Positions 1-8,039 are shown, counted from the first letter of the stretch. The stretch: DNA of 37,590 bases from Pedobacter panaciterrae (GCF_001636695.1 NZ_LGEL01000055.1:1-37590); one strand, 5' to 3'. The notes: generated by a model not told the origin, from the letters alone. A program made the numbers and translations.

Positions 1-19
1 AGATGTGTATAAGAGACAG
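1..19 (+). other. Nextera/Tn5 mosaic-end adapter remnant (not genomic)
   Basis: The first 19 bases, AGATGTGTATAAGAGACAG, are identical to the Tn5 mosaic-end sequence used in Nextera library preparation. It sits exactly at the end of the window, so it is best read as untrimmed adapter at a contig end. Genomic sequence starts at about base 20. The reading frame of the neighbouring kinase runs through it and would gain false residues. Confidence 0.93.
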
Positions 20-941
20 CTTTTAATTCAATTGTTCCCGATTGCCGTTCTTTTATTAACGTTGCAAGATTTTCTTGACCGGGAAAGAGTACCTCAATCG
101 GAGTACCTATTATTTTACTTGTTTTAATATCCGATAAGTATTTTCGGAATGAAGAGTTATAATCAATTACCCTATTTTTGCTGTCGAGAATCACAAAGCC
201 ATCTTGCATTAACTCCAATACTTTTTCTCTGGCAACAGGCAAAATATCGAAAAGTTTAAAGCGATAAATAGCAATAGTGATTAGAAATACTGTAATTATA
301 AAAGCAAATGGAGTAATGTCAAGTTCTCCAAAAGGTCTAACACCCAGAAAGTAGGTGATATTTGCAACCCAGGGTATAAATGCAGCTATTATTATAGTAT
401 AATTTTGCCTCTTGTAAATGGGATCTGATTTTCGGAATGTTATGATCAATAAATAGCTTCCTATAGCTAACAGCAAATAAAAATACAAAGTAAATACCCA
501 ATATAACGGCCCCATTTCAAGAGCAATCATTGGGAAATCGCCTGTCATATTCATATAGGAACTTTTAAAGTGCAGATGATGATGATCATTCGTCCAAACT
601 ATTAAAGTGGTAATAATAGTTATTGCAATTAGTATAGATAGATTATATTTTTTTTGGTACCAGCGTTCTTTCCCCGATAATTTTAAGCAGAATAAAAGCC
701 AGGTTAGGGGTAGAGTGGATATACCTAAGTATTCAATATTTATACAGAATTTTGCCTGTTCAAGTGTGGTGCTCGCCAATTCAAAGCCATAGGCTAATGA
801 CCAAATTGCACTGGAAAACATCATAATGCCAAAATAATGAACTGCCCCACCTTCTTTTTTATAGATATTATAAGATAGTAGGAGTGTGGCTGTGCCAAAG
901 AAAATTAGAACAATGGCGTATAAATTAAATGTAAAATCCAT
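20..941 (-). CDS. Sensor histidine kinase, N-terminal 7TM and PAS part (cut by window edge)
   Basis: This is a partial gene: translation from the ATG at 941 gives about 307 residues beginning MDFTFNLYAIVLIFFGTATL and stays open to the window end. The first 220 or so residues form about seven hydrophobic segments, as in the 7TM region found at the N-terminus of many membrane histidine kinases. They are followed by a soluble stretch starting near RFKLFDILPVAREKVLELM and then DGFVILDSKNRVIDYNSSF, which reads like the start of a PAS sensor domain. The kinase core (H-box, ATPase) would lie beyond the left edge and is not seen, so the kinase call is inferred from the family architecture. A diguanylate cyclase or another output domain is possible. 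The frame continues into the adapter, so the apparent last few residues are not real. Confidence 0.7.
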
Positions 942-1103
942 TTAAGCTAGTATGGTAACAACAATGAGGGACAAGAGACTTAATAATAATATTGATACAG
1001 GTGTTTTTAAGATAAAACTACGTAATTTAGTTCCAAATTAAAAATATTATTAGTTTTACAATGTTAATAGTCATTCAATTAATAAAATACTAATCATTCT
1101 AAT

Positions 1104-1691
1104 ATGAAAAAATTAATCTTATCAGCATTATTTGCTTGCTTTAACCTGGTTGCCTTCAGTCAGGTATTGCCTAGCTTCCAAATGGGGTTAAAGGCCGGAG
1201 CAAACCTTTCAAAATTGAGCACAGAAAATACATTTAGCAGCGACAATAGAGCAGGTTATTACGCTGGTATATGGACCCGCATCGGCGCAGCAGGTATTCA
1301 TTTGCAGCCAGAACTTTATTTAAGTGGAAAAAACACCACATTAAAAGCGAGTTCAGGCGAAGAAAACAAAGTTAAATTTACCAGTTTGGATGTACCTGTA
1401 CTTGTAGGTACAAAACTTGGTGCAGCTGGTGTTGGCCTAAGGTTAAATACCGGCCCGGTGATTTCGTTTATTCTGGATGATAAACAGTCATTTGGACAGG
1501 CTGCTGGAAGTGTATTTAAAGGTAATTTTAAAGGACAGAATTTCGCCTGGCAATTTGGTGCAGGTGTTGATATTGGTAGTTTAGGTCTTGATCTAAGATA
1601 CGAAGCTGGATTGTCCAAAATTGGAAAAGATGGCTATAATGATACAAAATTGAGTCTTTTTACTTTTGGACTGGCTTATAGGTTGTTCTAG
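1104..1691 (+). CDS. Small outer-membrane beta-barrel protein (PorT/OMP_b-brl family-like)
   Basis: The 195-residue product has a clear Sec signal peptide (MKKLILSALFACFNLVAFSQ) and then FQMGLKAGANLSKLS, the typical opening of the small barrel family of Bacteroidota. Alternating polar and hydrophobic strands continue to a C-terminal FGLAYRLF ending in Phe, as expected of an outer-membrane barrel. The size fits an eight-stranded barrel. It stands alone, divergent from the sensor kinase and followed by a strong terminator. Its role cannot be read from sequence; related proteins are usually of unknown function. I did not find a convincing TAnnTTTG promoter in the 162 bp upstream. Confidence 0.8.
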   Translation: MKKLILSALFACFNLVAFSQVLPSFQMGLKAGANLSKLSTENTFSSDNRAGYYAGIWTRIGAAGIHLQPELYLSGKNTTLKASSGEENKVKFTSLDVPVLVGTKLGAAGVGLRLNTGPVISFILDDKQSFGQAAGSVFKGNFKGQNFAWQFGAGVDIGSLGLDLRYEAGLSKIGKDGYNDTKLSLFTFGLAYRLF

Positions 1692-1718
1692 TAAATAAAA
1701 GTTTTACACATTTTGTGT

Positions 1719-1753
1719 AAAGGGTAAATGTAATTCATTTACCCTTTGTTTTT
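1719..1753 (+). terminator. Rho-independent terminator after the barrel gene
   Basis: A perfect 12-bp stem (AAAGGGTAAATG / CATTTACCCTTT) with a 5-nt loop is followed by G and TTTTT. A second hairpin, TTTACACA-ttt-TGTGTAAA at 1703-1721, lies just before it and shares three bases with the first stem, so the two cannot both form completely. Confidence 0.85.
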
Positions 1754-1802
1754 GGCTTTAAAATTGATCATGCTTTCCTCCCTAACTTAATTCAAATTGA
1801 TC

Positions 1803-2084
1803 ATGAATATCAAAGAACTATTGCTAAAAGGCCAAAGCTTCTCTAAATTGTTAAATCAGTTCTCAATTGAAGCTGATGACGTGAAAATTCAGGATGAAGA
1901 CATCCTTCTGGCTGATCAGAAATTAGAACACAAGGAGATTGTAAAGGAAAGTATTTGTATTGAGGGTAGAAACAAAGATGGGATTGTCAACTTCTTTGGT
2001 ACTTTACATTACAATTTATTAAGCAAGTTGGCAGTGTTTGAAATGCAGGGATTCGAACAGATTTCCAAACCTCAAATGTGCTAG
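1803..2084 (+). CDS. Small acidic protein of unknown function (93 aa)
   Basis: I do not recognise this protein. The ATG at 1803 gives 93 residues beginning MNIKELLLKGQSFSKLLNQF; a TTG two codons upstream is also open but is a weaker choice. There is no signal peptide or membrane segment, and the middle is rich in Asp, Glu and Lys. It ends in a 4-bp tail-to-tail overlap with the YihY gene: the palindrome CTAG supplies the last bases of both TAG stop codons. The preceding terminator implies its own promoter, but none is obvious. Its frame is free of stops over the whole interval and no longer competing frame is seen, so it is probably a real gene. Confidence 0.55.
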   Translation: MNIKELLLKGQSFSKLLNQFSIEADDVKIQDEDILLADQKLEHKEIVKESICIEGRNKDGIVNFFGTLHYNLLSKLAVFEMQGFEQISKPQMC

Positions 2085-3016
2085 GTGTTTTTTTGTACTT
2101 CTTTTATTTCATATTCAAACGTCCCTTTTATTGGACGTATAGGAGTTTCTTTGGAGTCACTTAAGACTTTAATATAACATGCTCCAAAATAGAATATGAA
2201 AGATGAGTAGAATACAAATAGCATAATTAAAACGATAGAACAAGAGGTTCCATAAATGTTTCCAATACCGCTTAGTGGAAGCATTATTCTTAATATGTAT
2301 TTGCCAATAGTAAATAATACTGCAGTTAAAAGCCCACCTTTAAAGGCAGCTTTCCAGGTTGGTCTGCCATTTGTTAAAAATTTAAACAATACTGTAAACC
2401 AAATCATTACAATAGCTATAAATAAAAGCTGGTTTAATATTGAAAGAAATATTTTTCCAAAAGTAGGGGCTGCCGTGTTGATGTAAGAACCAATAAATGC
2501 CTGAATACTGTCGGTTATAAAACCCATGGTAAATAAAAGACCAGCCAATAAAATGATTATCATTGAACGCGCCCTCAGCCGCATTTTAAACATAAACCCA
2601 GCATGTTCCTTATTCGCAATAGACCAAATCTGATCCATAGAGTTCTTAATCACAGTAAAAAGTGTGGTCGCTACAAATAAGAAAAAAATAAAACTCAATA
2701 AGGTAGCATACCATTGATGGTCTATGCCTCTTATATTTCTTAAGGTCTGCCTTATTTGGCCCGTACTGGTATCATCTAAAATACTGGCAAGACGTTCAAA
2801 CATTCTCGATGCAAGTATTTTCCTGTCAATAAAATAACCGAATAACCTGATGAGTATAATTAGAATAGGGGGTAAGGCAAAATTAGCAAAGAATGCGGTG
2901 GCACCGGCTAAACGTAATGGATCGTTTTTTTGAAATAATTTAAATGCTGCTTTAAAATGTGTAAAAAACAGCACTATTGGGTTAACTCTATTAATTTCCA
3001 TTTCCACCTTAGCCAT
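2081..3016 (-). CDS. YihY/BrkB family inner-membrane protein
   Basis: The 311-residue protein has the layout of the YihY/virulence factor BrkB family, once mislabelled ribonuclease BN. A short N-terminal amphipathic part (HFKAAFKLFQKNDPLRLAGATAFFANFALPP, in pieces) leads into about six membrane helices, including WYATLLSFIFFLFVATTLF and FIAIVMIWFTVLFKFL. The family motif region GGLLTAVLFTIGKYILRIML and a last helix (SIVLIMLFVFYSSFIFYFGA) are present. The C-terminus is charged and cytoplasmic. The biochemical function of the family is not settled; roles in transport or envelope have been suggested. The start at 3016 adds five residues before an internal Met; either may be used. An interspersed palindrome lies upstream. 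Confidence 0.88.
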   Translation of the reverse strand: MAKVEMEINRVNPIVLFFTHFKAAFKLFQKNDPLRLAGATAFFANFALPPILIILIRLFGYFIDRKILASRMFERLASILDDTSTGQIRQTLRNIRGIDHQWYATLLSFIFFLFVATTLFTVIKNSMDQIWSIANKEHAGFMFKMRLRARSMIIILLAGLLFTMGFITDSIQAFIGSYINTAAPTFGKIFLSILNQLLFIAIVMIWFTVLFKFLTNGRPTWKAAFKGGLLTAVLFTIGKYILRIMLPLSGIGNIYGTSCSIVLIMLFVFYSSFIFYFGACYIKVLSDSKETPIRPIKGTFEYEIKEVQKNT

Positions 3017-3082
3017 TAGCCCCGAAAATAGCCATTTTTTTTTAATGAAAAAGATAAGTATAAAAAAAAGGGGTGTCCAAAA

Positions 3083-3189
3083 AGCTCATCTCGTTATCTC
3101 GACGACAGGAGAGATCTCTTGATTATACCAATTTGCGCTGGCTTCATGGTCAAGAGATCTCTCCTGTCGTCGAGATGACGAGGTGAGCT
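3083..3189. repeat. Interspersed palindrome, copy A
   Basis: The arms 3083-3122 and 3150-3189 are 40 bp each and pair at 38 positions; the two exceptions are T opposite G, which would be U-G pairs in RNA of one strand. The loop is 27 nt. Each arm contains the internal palindrome AGAGATCTCT. The stem has GACGACAGG where copies B, C and D have GACGATAGG, and the right arm carries the matching change (CCTGTCGTC against CCTATCGTC). It lies between hppD and the YihY gene, both on the minus strand. No tandem array flanks this copy. Confidence 0.95.
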
Positions 3190-3258
3190 AAAGCATGATG
3201 TGATTAGAATGGAGATCTTATCTGTTTTGCCTCCTTGTGTGTTTTAATTTATAGCGAT

Positions 3259-4389
3259 TTATAAGTTTCCTCTTAATTCCTGTTCACGTTCCAGAGACTC
3301 AAACAGTGCTTTAAAGTTTCCCGCACCAAAAGATTGGGCTCCTTTGCGTTGTATTATCTCGAAAAATAAAGTAGGGCGGTCTTCAACAGGTTTTGTGAAT
3401 ATCTGTAATAAATAACCTTCTTCGTCGCAATCTACAAGAATCCCCAACTCTTTTAGTTGCACTATTTCTTCATCAATCTCTCCAACACGTTCCGGCATCA
3501 TGTTGTAGTAGGCTTCAGGAGGTGCACTTAAAAACTCAACCCCTCGGGTTTTTAAGTCTTTTACTGTAGCTAAAATGTCTTTAGTTGCCACAGCAATATG
3601 TTGCACCCCCTCGCCCTCATAGAATTCCAGATATTCTTCAATCTGTGATTTCTTTTTGCCTTCTGCCGGTTCATTTATCGGGAATTTAGAATAGCCATTT
3701 CCATTGCTCATTACCTTACTCATTAAGGCCGAATATTCTGTATTGATCTGTTTGTCATCAAATGAAAGGATGTTCACAAAACCCATTACATCTTCATACC
3801 ATTTTACAGTTTCATTCATGCGGTTCCAGCCTACATTGCCAACACAGTGATCTATGTAAAGCAGTCCGGTTTCTGCCGGATTATAATCACTTTTCCAATC
3901 TCTATAGCCCGGTAAAAAGGAACCGTTATAGTTTTTACGCTCAATAAACATGTGTACGGTTTCGCCATAGGTATAAATGCCTGACATGCGTACTTCACCA
4001 TGCTCATCAGTTTTAGTAACCGGCTCTAAATAAGGTTTGGCTCCACGTTTGGTCGTTTCTTCGAAAGCGCTGTAAGCATCATCTACCCATAAGGCTAATA
4101 TTTTAACGCCATCGCCATGTTTTTTTACATGTTCGGAAATCTGATTATCGGATTTTAATCCGGTAGTTAATACCAATCTGATTTTTCCTTGTTGCAGTAC
4201 ATATGATGCACGATCACGTACCCCGGTTTCCGGTCCGGCATATGCCAACGACTGGAAGCCAAACGCTGTTTTATAAAAATGTGCAGCTTGCTTGGCATTT
4301 CCTACATAGAACTCTATATAGTCAGTCCCATTTATTGGAAGAAAATCTTGTGCTTTAGCAATCTTTTCTGCAAATGTTTGTGTACTCAT
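3259..4389 (-). CDS. hppD: 4-hydroxyphenylpyruvate dioxygenase
   Basis: This enzyme converts 4-hydroxyphenylpyruvate to homogentisate in the tyrosine degradation pathway. The 376-residue product has the two vicinal-oxygen-chelate domains of the family: an N-terminal one starting GTDYIEFYVGNAKQAAHFY and the catalytic one from about residue 175. The Fe(II) ligands are visible as His181 (LLYIDHCVGN), His264 (GVQHIAVAT) and Glu344 (LFFEIIQR), and the C-terminal GAGNFKALFESLE helix is typical. I chose the ATG at 4389 (MSTQTFAEKI). An upstream start at 4467 would add 26 Lys-rich residues and overlap hmgA by 41 bp, which is unlikely. It lies 37 bp downstream of hmgA on the same strand, so the two are probably cotranscribed. 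Confidence 0.96.
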   Translation of the reverse strand: MSTQTFAEKIAKAQDFLPINGTDYIEFYVGNAKQAAHFYKTAFGFQSLAYAGPETGVRDRASYVLQQGKIRLVLTTGLKSDNQISEHVKKHGDGVKILALWVDDAYSAFEETTKRGAKPYLEPVTKTDEHGEVRMSGIYTYGETVHMFIERKNYNGSFLPGYRDWKSDYNPAETGLLYIDHCVGNVGWNRMNETVKWYEDVMGFVNILSFDDKQINTEYSALMSKVMSNGNGYSKFPINEPAEGKKKSQIEEYLEFYEGEGVQHIAVATKDILATVKDLKTRGVEFLSAPPEAYYNMMPERVGEIDEEIVQLKELGILVDCDEEGYLLQIFTKPVEDRPTLFFEIIQRKGAQSFGAGNFKALFESLEREQELRGNL

Positions 4390-4426
4390 TTTAGTTTTTT
4401 TGAATAATAAGTTAGTGTTAGTTTTT

Positions 4427-5593
4427 TTACTCAATGTTTTCCTGCCAGCTTTTATGATAGCTTTCATCCTCTATGTTAACTGCGTCTTCGGTAAGCATTA
4501 ACGGTCTGAATGGATCTATCATAACAGCAAGCTCATCTGTACTTTCTTTACCTATAGATTTTTCTACAGTACCTGGATGGGGGCCATGTGGAATCCCTCC
4601 GGGATGTAAGGTGATCTGGCCCTTTACTACGCTCTTTCTACTCATAAAATCTCCATCAACATAATAAAGTACTTCATCGCTATCTACATTGCTATGGTTA
4701 TAAGGCGCTGGTATAGAAAGAGGGTGGTAATCGTATTTTCGTGGAACAAAAGAGCAGATTACAAAATTATGTCCTTCAAAAGTTTGGTGAACCGGTGGCG
4801 GCTGATGCAGGCGGCCCGTTATTGGCTCAAAGTTGTGGATAGAGAATGCCCAGGGGTAATGAAATCCATCCCATCCTACAAAATCAAAAGGATGCGTACC
4901 GTAGGTGTAAGGGTACATTAGCCCTTGTTTTTTAATAAGTACCTTAAAATCACCGAACTCGTCAATTGTTTCCAGATCTGTGGGCCGCTTAATATCTCGT
5001 TCACAATAAGGCGAATGTTCCATCAACTGCCCATATTCATTGCGATAGCGCTTAGGCGATCGGATAGGACTGAAGCTCTCTACAATAAACAAACGGTTCT
5101 TTTCATCGTCAAATTCCATTTGGTAAATAGTCCCGCGTGGTACCACTAGATAATCGCCGTATTCAAAGCGGATCTTGCCGAAGCCGGTTTTTAATGTGCC
5201 GGTACCTTCATGAATAAAAATCACCTCATCGGCCTGACTATTTTTGTAAAAATAATCAGTCATTGATTTTCTAGGAGCTGCCAGAGAGATGTGTAAATCG
5301 CTGTTTACCAATACTGGTTTTCGGCTCTGCAAGTAATCATCTTCAGGTTTTATGTTAAAGCCAATTAAGCTGGTATGGCGTAAATGTTTTTCACGGGCAA
5401 TCTTAGGTTCTACAGAGTAAGGTTCTCCAAGTGACTTTACAATAGTAGGTGGGTGGCAATGGTAAACAAGTGAATATAAGCTTGAAAATCCTTCAGTAGA
5501 GACCAGTTCTTCTGCATACAATTTTCCATCCGGTTTGCGAAAAACAGTATGGCGTTTAGCAGGTATAGTTCCTAAGGTATGATATATAGGCAT
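4427..5593 (-). CDS. hmgA: Homogentisate 1,2-dioxygenase
   Basis: This cupin-fold iron enzyme opens the ring of homogentisate to give maleylacetoacetate. The 388-residue product carries the recognisable segments YHCHPPT (44-50), HPFDFVGWDGFHYPWAF (234-250), RLHQPPPVHQTFEG and the C-terminal metal site region. Candidate Fe ligands are His300 and Glu307 (APYNHSNVDSDEVLYY) and His336 (GIPHGPHPG). The family known from Pseudomonas and human is somewhat longer (about 430-445 residues); this is the shorter form I associate with Bacteroidota. It is the first gene of an hmgA-hppD pair on the minus strand, divergent from the fumarylacetoacetate hydrolase gene. An inverted repeat about 40-60 bp upstream of its start may be an operator. 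Confidence 0.94.
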   Translation of the reverse strand: MPIYHTLGTIPAKRHTVFRKPDGKLYAEELVSTEGFSSLYSLVYHCHPPTIVKSLGEPYSVEPKIAREKHLRHTSLIGFNIKPEDDYLQSRKPVLVNSDLHISLAAPRKSMTDYFYKNSQADEVIFIHEGTGTLKTGFGKIRFEYGDYLVVPRGTIYQMEFDDEKNRLFIVESFSPIRSPKRYRNEYGQLMEHSPYCERDIKRPTDLETIDEFGDFKVLIKKQGLMYPYTYGTHPFDFVGWDGFHYPWAFSIHNFEPITGRLHQPPPVHQTFEGHNFVICSFVPRKYDYHPLSIPAPYNHSNVDSDEVLYYVDGDFMSRKSVVKGQITLHPGGIPHGPHPGTVEKSIGKESTDELAVMIDPFRPLMLTEDAVNIEDESYHKSWQENIE

Positions 5594-5631
5594 AGCAGTA
5601 GGTATTTGGTTAAAGTGTAATTTAATAACGA

Positions 5632-5654
5632 TTAAAACGTATAAAACGTTTTAA
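5632..5654. promoter_or_regulatory. Inverted repeat upstream of hmgA, possible operator
   Basis: Arms TTAAAACG and CGTTTTAA are separated by 7 nt (TATAAAA), centred about 50 bp upstream of the hmgA start. AAAACGT also occurs as a direct repeat inside it. A short AT-rich palindrome in a divergent promoter region of a catabolic locus suits a repressor or activator site, but no regulator gene lies nearby and binding is inference. The rest of the 331-bp gap 5594-5924 shows only the promoter-like box near its right end. Confidence 0.35.
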
Positions 5655-5893
5655 ATAAAGACGGAAGATTGGGGGGACTAAAGGGAATATTGCGCAAAAA
5701 TGATTTTGGAAAGCATAGCATACCTAAATGAAGCCATTGCTTGTCTGGCTACCTGACTCTGATATATAAAATTGCTTTGTATCATTTTCTTTTTGCGTTG
5801 GCTAAATTAAGTATTTAATCTGCTAATCAACAAATTGTAGACTATAATTCTCTAATGAAATTATTTTTATGGTCTGTTTGCTGTATTTTTATA

Positions 5894-5901
5894 TAGCTTT
5901 G
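5894..5901 (+). promoter_or_regulatory. Candidate -7 box for the fumarylacetoacetate hydrolase gene
   Basis: TAGCTTTG matches the Bacteroidota -7 consensus TAnnTTTG exactly and lies 23 bp before the ATG, implying a leader of under 20 nt. A TTTG occurs upstream but is only about 13 bp away, too close for the usual 19-21 bp spacing, so the -33 element is not convincing. Confidence 0.4.
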
Positions 5902-5924
5902 ATTAACTACAAAAAACTGATCAT

Positions 5925-6923
5925 ATGAAACTGGTATCCTATAAAACAGAAGACAGAGAACACCTTGGTGTTTTTGTAAACGGACACATTTACAATTTAA
6001 ATTCATGCGATAAACAATTGCCTGATGAGATGAATGCCTTCCTGCAGGGCGGAGAAGATTTGATGGAACGGGCAAAAAAAGTTGATTCGCAGATTAAATC
6101 AGGAGAGCTGTCGCCAAAGGAAGAAGCCTTCTTTGAATTGCTTGCTCCGGTTCCTCACCCTACCTCGTGCCGGGATGGCTATGCATTTCGTCAGCATGTA
6201 GCTGCTGCACGCAGGAACCGTAAAGTTGAGATGATTGCAGAATTTGATCAGTATCCAATCTTTTATTTCACTAATCATAATGCCATTCAGGGGCCAGGCG
6301 AAATTGAATGTATGCCAGACCATTTTCAAAAACTTGATTTTGAACTGGAAGTAGCTGTAGTAATAGGCAAAAAAGGAAGAAATATTACCGCATCAGAAGC
6401 TGATAATTATATAGCCGGCTTTACTATCATGAATGATATGAGTGCCAGAACATTGCAAATGGAAGAGATGCTGTTAAATCTAGGGCCTGCAAAAGGTAAA
6501 GATTTTTCAACCGTAATAGGGCCATGGCTGGTAACTCCTGATGAGTTGATTGAATTTAAAACTCCAGCTAAATCTGGACATACAGGTAATACTTATAATC
6601 TTCAAATGACTTGTACAGTGAATGGTAAAGAAGTTTCTTCCGGAAATATGGCAGATATGGACTGGACTTTTGCTGAAATAATTGAACGCTGTGCGTATGG
6701 CGTTGATATATTGCCAGGAGATGTTATTGGTTCAGGTACTGTAGGTACAGGATGCTTTCTTGAATTAAATGGTACAGGATTATTAAACGACCCAGATTTT
6801 AAACCTCAATGGCTGCAGGATGGTGATGTTGTAGAAATGGAGATTACCGGATTAGGTCATTTAAGTAACACCATTAAAAAGGCCGATACGGACTTTTCTA
6901 TTCTGTCTTTGAAAAAAAAGTAA
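5925..6923 (+). CDS. Fumarylacetoacetate hydrolase family protein
   Basis: By context this enzyme does the last step of tyrosine degradation, splitting fumarylacetoacetate into fumarate and acetoacetate. The 332-residue protein has the C-terminal FAH fold: DFELEVAVVIGKKG (138-151) with the metal-binding Glu residues, the metal Asp in IMNDMSART (171), GPAKGKDFSTVIGPWLV with the catalytic Lys region, and the GSGTVGTGC loop (269-277). The metal ligands match the pattern known from mouse FAH. It is shorter than the classical 420-residue enzyme and closer to the bacterial FAA hydrolase size, so a different acylpyruvate-type substrate cannot be excluded; its position opposite hmgA-hppD argues for the pathway role. 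The maleylacetoacetate isomerase that would feed it is not in the window. Confidence 0.87.
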   Translation: MKLVSYKTEDREHLGVFVNGHIYNLNSCDKQLPDEMNAFLQGGEDLMERAKKVDSQIKSGELSPKEEAFFELLAPVPHPTSCRDGYAFRQHVAAARRNRKVEMIAEFDQYPIFYFTNHNAIQGPGEIECMPDHFQKLDFELEVAVVIGKKGRNITASEADNYIAGFTIMNDMSARTLQMEEMLLNLGPAKGKDFSTVIGPWLVTPDELIEFKTPAKSGHTGNTYNLQMTCTVNGKEVSSGNMADMDWTFAEIIERCAYGVDILPGDVIGSGTVGTGCFLELNGTGLLNDPDFKPQWLQDGDVVEMEITGLGHLSNTIKKADTDFSILSLKKK

Positions 6924-6948
6924 ATCAACTGTTCGTTGCGATCAGCAT

Positions 6949-7023
6949 CCGTCATCTCGACGATAGGAGAGATCTCTTGAAGTATGCTTAAACAAGAGAT
7001 CTCTCCTATCGTCGAGATGACGG
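6949..7023. repeat. Interspersed palindrome, copy B
   Basis: Perfect 31-bp arms at 6949-6979 and 6993-7023 enclose a 13-nt loop. The core sequence is that of the other copies, with the GACGATAGG variant. The left arm can be followed further outward (GCATCC and, imperfectly, GATCAG), but its best partner there is not next to the right arm: it is the last unit of the tandem array, GGATGCCGATC at about 7097. The repeat lies in the gap between the fumarylacetoacetate hydrolase and flavin reductase-like genes, both on the plus strand. Confidence 0.95.
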
Positions 7024-7101
7024 GTACTTGTCGAGGTGACGGGTACTTGTCGAGGTGACGGGTACTTGTCGAGATGACGGGTGCTTGTCGAGATGACGGA
7101 T
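7011..7101. repeat. 19-bp tandem repeats grown from the right arm of palindrome B
   Basis: Four 19-bp units (GTCGAGATGACGGGTACTT and variants with GAGGTGAC or GGTGCTT) start at 7011, 7030, 7049 and 7068, followed by a partial fifth at 7087. The first unit is the outer part of the palindrome's right arm. The final partial unit carries the flank that matches the left arm, which places the expansion between the arm and its original flank. Confidence 0.93.
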
Positions 7102-7109
7102 GCCGATCG

Positions 7110-7143
7110 GACGTAATAGTAAATCAGACGTAATAATAAATCA
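7110..7143. repeat. Two 17-bp tandem units before the flavin reductase gene
   Basis: GACGTAATAGTAAATCA and GACGTAATAATAAATCA follow each other directly with one difference. They end 8 bp before the ATG of the next gene, so they form its immediate leader. Confidence 0.85.
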
Positions 7144-7151
7144 ATAACTGT

Positions 7152-8039
7152 ATGCTGACCATCAATACCTCAGATCTTTCTCTGGCGCAATTGCAAAACT
7201 ATTTGCAATATGCAATTGCACCAAGACCAATCTGTTTTGCTACAACTATAGATCAGGCGGGGAATATCAATTTGAGCCCCTTTAGTTTTTTCAATATGTT
7301 TAGCACTAATCCACCATTGTGTATATTTTCTCCTGCGAGAAGGGTTCGCGATAATACAACTAAACATACACTCGAAAACATATTAGAAGTAAAGGAGTGT
7401 GTTATTAATATTGTAAATTATCCAATGGTACAGCAAACCAGCTTAGCGAGTACTGAATATCCAAAAGGAATAAATGAATTTGAAAAGGCCGGATTTACCA
7501 TGCTCCCTTCTCAATTGGTGAAGCCTCCAAGGGTTGCAGAGTCTCCTGTTCAAATGGAATGCGTGGTAAAGGAGGTAATTCATCTTGGAGAAAATCCGGG
7601 AGCTGGTAACCTGATATTAGCCGAAATAAAGTTAATTCACATTAAAGAAGAGATACTAGATCAAGAAGGTAAAATTGATCAGGCTAAGATCGATCTTGTA
7701 GCACGTTTAGGTGGCGATTGGTATTGCAGAGTTACGCCGGAAAATTTGTTTAAAGTAGCAAAGCCATTAACAACACTTGGAATAGGAGTAGATGCATTAC
7801 CGAAAGCAGTACGCAATTCAATAGTACTTACAGGTAATGACCTTGGTAAACTTGGCAATGTAGAGTATTTGCCCACAGATGATGAAATAGATGCAGTTCG
7901 GAATGTTGCAGAAGTTAAAGAAATACTAGATGCAACTATTGGTGACTCTAGTAATCGTGAGCGTGAACTACATGAACTTGCAAGAGTTTGGCTGGTCCAT
8001 GATAACGTAAACGAAGCATTAAAAGTAGTACTCTTATAG
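7152..8039 (+). CDS. Flavin reductase-like (FMN-binding split barrel) protein
   Basis: The 295-residue protein has the flavin reductase-like fold: APRPICFATTIDQAGNINLSPFSFF (in the first 50 residues) is the standard phosphate-flavin binding region, followed by NPPLCIFSPARR and a conserved GRLHI-like metal/flavin part here read as VARLGGDWYCRV. Such proteins bind FMN and reduce it with NAD(P)H or act in ring-modifying steps. A C-terminal extension of roughly 90 residues follows the domain. It lies on the same strand as the fumarylacetoacetate hydrolase, and I associate this family with tyrosine-degradation loci of Bacteroidota, but no reaction in the pathway is assigned to it. It overlaps the convergent NlpC/P60 gene by 6 bp. 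Confidence 0.82.
   Translation: MLTINTSDLSLAQLQNYLQYAIAPRPICFATTIDQAGNINLSPFSFFNMFSTNPPLCIFSPARRVRDNTTKHTLENILEVKECVINIVNYPMVQQTSLASTEYPKGINEFEKAGFTMLPSQLVKPPRVAESPVQMECVVKEVIHLGENPGAGNLILAEIKLIHIKEEILDQEGKIDQAKIDLVARLGGDWYCRVTPENLFKVAKPLTTLGIGVDALPKAVRNSIVLTGNDLGKLGNVEYLPTDDEIDAVRNVAEVKEILDATIGDSSNRERELHELARVWLVHDNVNEALKVVLL

Noticed and set aside
607-792. 61-residue open frame on the plus strand
   Set aside because: It is antisense to the membrane part of the sensor kinase, which is a continuous frame from 941 to the edge.
3259-4467. Longer hppD start at 4467
   Set aside because: It would add 26 Lys-rich residues not typical of the family and overlap hmgA by 41 bp; ATG at 4389 gives the standard N-terminus.
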